The notes under the pieces were generated by a model. That model ran no database searches and was not told the DNA's origin. It worked only from the letters and a program-made list of their open reading frames with translations. 8,755 bases of DNA from positions 1 to 8,755 of the forward strand of contig JAGBQS010000307.1 of the NCBI GenBank assembly GCA_017632695.1, in the 5' to 3' direction. Shown piece after piece: positions 6,391 to 8,755 of the stretch (positions are counted from its first letter, which is position 1; each line of letters begins with the position of its first letter). The position numbers were made by a program, and so were the translations under genes. This DNA is from Bacteroidales bacterium. Its GTDB lineage: Bacteria > Bacteroidota > Bacteroidia > Bacteroidales > UBA3663.

Positions 6391-8755
6391 ATCCTGACGT
6401 TTTTGATGGGTTGGAACTGATCGTCTATCAGACGCAGACAGAAATCGCTCATACCGGGACCGTTGATGATGGCACCCGTGATGACGTTGCGTCCTTTGTG
6501 AAGGGTAATACGGCGTGAAACGGCATCGTCGCGCACCATGCGGCGGTCGCCCGACAGAACAGCCGTTTCCTGTCCGTCAACCCACCATACGGATGCGGCG
6601 TTCGATCCGATGGCAAGCCGTACGTTCTGCATCTCTTCATCGCACTCCACAACGGTAGTTACCCAGAAGATGACTCCGTACCGCTGCTGTTTCGTACAAG
6701 TGGCATAGCGGTAAAGCTTTACGTTGTACAGCTGGCTGTCGAATCCGTGCCAGGCTTTATCTTTCTTCTTTGCCTCAATGGGGGCGGGGAAGGTCTCATG
6801 CAGGTAACTGTCGACAAACACCGTATTCGACTGGTTCGGCTTCGGAATCGGGTCGCGCAGCAGCCAGCGGCGCACAAAGCCTTCCTCGTCGGGCTGTGCA
6901 TAAGCCGTCCCGACCGGTTTGAGGTAAGTGGCGAGTTGCGGGGTTCGTTCGATGACGCGATAGTGACCGCTCAGATGCATGAAGGCAAACAGGCGCAGCA
7001 GTCCGTCGTAGTAGGCATCGAAGTAACCGTCGGCTTCCGGCTGGTGAGGCATGTTCCAGAGCTGGTCGATGAACTCGTAGCTCTTGGGGTGCGAGCAGCA
7101 GATGGAAACAGCGGCCGAAGTAGCCACCAGACCTATGGAGTGACGCAGCTTCTCGGGGAAGTTTCCGGCACGGAGCAGCTGATCCGGACGCGATCCGTCT
7201 ATGTTGTACTGATCCACGAAAGTGTCCACCCCTTCGGCATACAGGAAGTTCTGGATCCGGTGACCGTAGTTCTGCTGCCAGACGCGGTCGGCGCACGACC
7301 AGCTGTAGTCCAGCGCGATATTCATAGGCACGCGCCACGAATCAAAACGGAAAGCATTGCCGATAACGGGTTCCTGTCCCTGTGGGAACGGGGAATTCTT
7401 GCCGTCGAACAGCAGCGAACCGTCGAATTTGTTGTAATCCGGATTCAGACCCGTCAGCGGGTGAACGCTCCGGTGCAGATACTCGCGGCTCCTGCGGGCA
7501 CATTCGCGCCAGTAGGAAGCCCGTCCGTCGTCGGCATAACGTGCCCAAACCTCGTAGAAAGCCGGCAGATGATACGAAGGATCGGTGAACGGCATACCGG
7601 GCACAAACGAAATGAGCTGGGTAGCCGAATCGATGAGCGCGATGGTCCGCTTCATCCTGACAGGCTGATCCAGGCGTCGTCCGTCGGGACTCCGGCGCGA
7701 TTCGAATTCCACTTCGCGCGGCTGGATTTGATCCAGAATATACTGAGCTTCCTTCAGGTAGTTGATTTCTCCCTCGTTGCCCCACAGGTTCGAGGCAAAG
7801 ATGAGCGACGTGATGTAATACAGTTCGCCGTCGGAGGCAGGTCCCTGGGCGTTGGGCGTGCCGTCGGTCTTGCAGCTCCAGCGGAAGTAACCCTTCATCG
7901 GTCCGTCTTCCATCTGCATGTACTTTTTGCTCCAGCGCCACAGCCGGTCGAAGATATCCTTGCGGCCGAACTGTACGGCAATCATCATACCGTACGACAT
8001 ACCTTCGGTGCGGACATCCTGATTCTTGATGTCGCTGATGTACGCCATATCCTTGCCGGCTTCAAAGTAGCACCGGTTCTTTCCGGTAAATACGTCATTG
8101 AACACTTCCTGCAGTTTCTTCTCCACATCGGCTTCGGCATAACCGGCTTCGACAAACAGATTGCGGTAACTGCCTGTCTCCAGTCCTCCGCGGGTGGAAG
8201 GAGTCAGCGGACGGCGTCCGTTGAGCGATATCCAGTCCACTTCCTGAAGCTGTCCTTCCGGATTGGACAGACGTAGGGTAGCCAGTCCGTTCGGCTGGGG
8301 CAGTACCTCCAGTCTGAGCGGAGTCTGGCCGATGGGTCGGATCTGGCTGCGGCCGAACCAGCCTACTGTGCTGACCCAGGTTTCGTAGCTGCCCTCCGGC
8401 ACGCGCACGTTGCTATAGGTTACCCAGCCTCCGGCGGGCAGGAGTGTCTTCCAGCCCAGGAAACAGTCGGTGGTATCAATATAGGCAATCGAGGCTCCGC
8501 CGCCGATTTCGCTGTAACGGTCCATCTGAACCTGTCCGCGGGCATCGGTTACGCCTACGCCCCGACGGGTAGGCTTCACTTCGCGGATGGTTCCGTCGGC
8601 ATTGAAGAAGAGCGAGTCGCAGCAAACCGACCGGTTCTTGTCGAAGCGGGGCGAATAGTCGTTGTGATGATAGAAGAGATACCACTGTCCTTCGTATTCC
8701 ACAATGGAATGATGATTGGTCCAGCAGCCTGTAGGCGATTCGGCCATGATGATGC
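6375..8755 (-). CDS. Modular xylan-type enzyme: GH43 end, CBM6-like, GH8 (Rex-like), C-terminal beta-sandwich; 5' end outside window
   Basis: The frame is open to the window edge (codons before the ATG at 8747 read Ile-Ile), so 8747 is not the true start and most of an N-terminal GH43 domain is missing. Residues counted from 8747: about 1-65 are the end of GH43 (CWTNHHSIVEYEGQWYLFYH); about 72-177 are a CBM6-like xylan-binding module (GGGASIAYIDT, FLGWKTLLP, VDWISLNGR). About 190-605 form a GH8 (alpha/alpha)6 barrel like reducing-end xylose-releasing exo-oligoxylanase. It has catalytic acid Glu248 in RTEGMSYGMM, Asp306 in ASDGE and candidate base Asp469 in FDSWRVP. The 58-residue distance from Glu248 to Asp306 equals the Glu70-Asp128 distance I recall for B. 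halodurans Rex. About 620-787 are a further beta-sandwich-like module (WLLRDPIP, SVWWVDGQE, LHKGRNVITGAI). It would debranch and trim xylo-oligosaccharides. The gene precedes the GH43-lectin gene with a 16-base overlap. Confidence 0.9.
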   Translation of the reverse strand, partial: IIMAESPTGCWTNHHSIVEYEGQWYLFYHHNDYSPRFDKNRSVCCDSLFFNADGTIREVKPTRRGVGVTDARGQVQMDRYSEIGGGASIAYIDTTDCFLGWKTLLPAGGWVTYSNVRVPEGSYETWVSTVGWFGRSQIRPIGQTPLRLEVLPQPNGLATLRLSNPEGQLQEVDWISLNGRRPLTPSTRGGLETGSYRNLFVEAGYAEADVEKKLQEVFNDVFTGKNRCYFEAGKDMAYISDIKNQDVRTEGMSYGMMIAVQFGRKDIFDRLWRWSKKYMQMEDGPMKGYFRWSCKTDGTPNAQGPASDGELYYITSLIFASNLWGNEGEINYLKEAQYILDQIQPREVEFESRRSPDGRRLDQPVRMKRTIALIDSATQLISFVPGMPFTDPSYHLPAFYEVWARYADDGRASYWRECARRSREYLHRSVHPLTGLNPDYNKFDGSLLFDGKNSPFPQGQEPVIGNAFRFDSWRVPMNIALDYSWSCADRVWQQNYGHRIQNFLYAEGVDTFVDQYNIDGSRPDQLLRAGNFPEKLRHSIGLVATSAAVSICCSHPKSYEFIDQLWNMPHQPEADGYFDAYYDGLLRLFAFMHLSGHYRVIERTPQLATYLKPVGTAYAQPDEEGFVRRWLLRDPIPKPNQSNTVFVDSYLHETFPAPIEAKKKDKAWHGFDSQLYNVKLYRYATCTKQQRYGVIFWVTTVVECDEEMQNVRLAIGSNAASVWWVDGQETAVLSGDRRMVRDDAVSRRITLHKGRNVITGAIINGPGMSDFCLRLIDDQFQPIKNVRICLPF

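Noticed and set aside
6747..8276. A 509-codon open frame on the + strand opposite the GH8 gene
   Set aside because: It is exactly antisense to well-recognised CBM6 and GH8 sequence, has no domain I recognise, and follows from the high GC and the codon choice of the real gene.

Overview
The window reads as chromosomal DNA of a Bacteroidota member, most likely a carbohydrate-degrading gut or rumen Bacteroidales. Three things point that way: a DUF6175-type secreted protein, modular GH43/GH8 xylan-type enzymes, and a promoter -7 element of the TAnnTTTG type. By eye the GC content is above 50%, higher than typical Bacteroides, so a higher-GC genus is plausible. No genus can be named from this stretch. 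There are no tRNA or rRNA genes, insertion sequences or CRISPR arrays, and no stretch over 300 bases without a gene.

Left part (1-2588, + strand): a compact riboflavin/FMN operon. It holds the 3' end of riboflavin synthase (ribE), bifunctional ribBA, ribH, and a small gene encoding only a riboflavin kinase domain. Gaps are short (about 43, 9 and 4 bases). Together they supply the butanone-phosphate and GTP-derived precursors, condense them to lumazine, dismutate that to riboflavin, and phosphorylate riboflavin to FMN. Only the deaminase/reductase step (RibD) is missing here; it may lie upstream of the window.

Middle part (2575-4815, - strand): two adjacent genes for secreted proteins. The first has a CsgG/LpoB-like N-terminal half and a FlgT-like C-terminal module. 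The second is a DUF6175-type protein with a similar core pattern. They look like one transcription unit, starting from a promoter at about 4840-4847. The second gene runs tail to tail into the rib operon, with the two coding ends overlapping by 14 bases.

Right part (4912-8755, - strand): two carbohydrate-active enzyme genes overlapping by 16 bases. The upstream one is cut by the window edge. It encodes the end of a GH43 domain, a CBM6-like module, a GH8 domain resembling reducing-end xylose-releasing exo-oligoxylanase (Rex), and a C-terminal beta-sandwich-like module. The downstream one is a secreted GH43 enzyme with a ricin-type lectin tail. A strong intrinsic terminator at 4851-4887 closes this unit. 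The pair is probably the 3' end of a hemicellulose (xylan/arabinoxylan) utilisation locus that continues beyond 8755.
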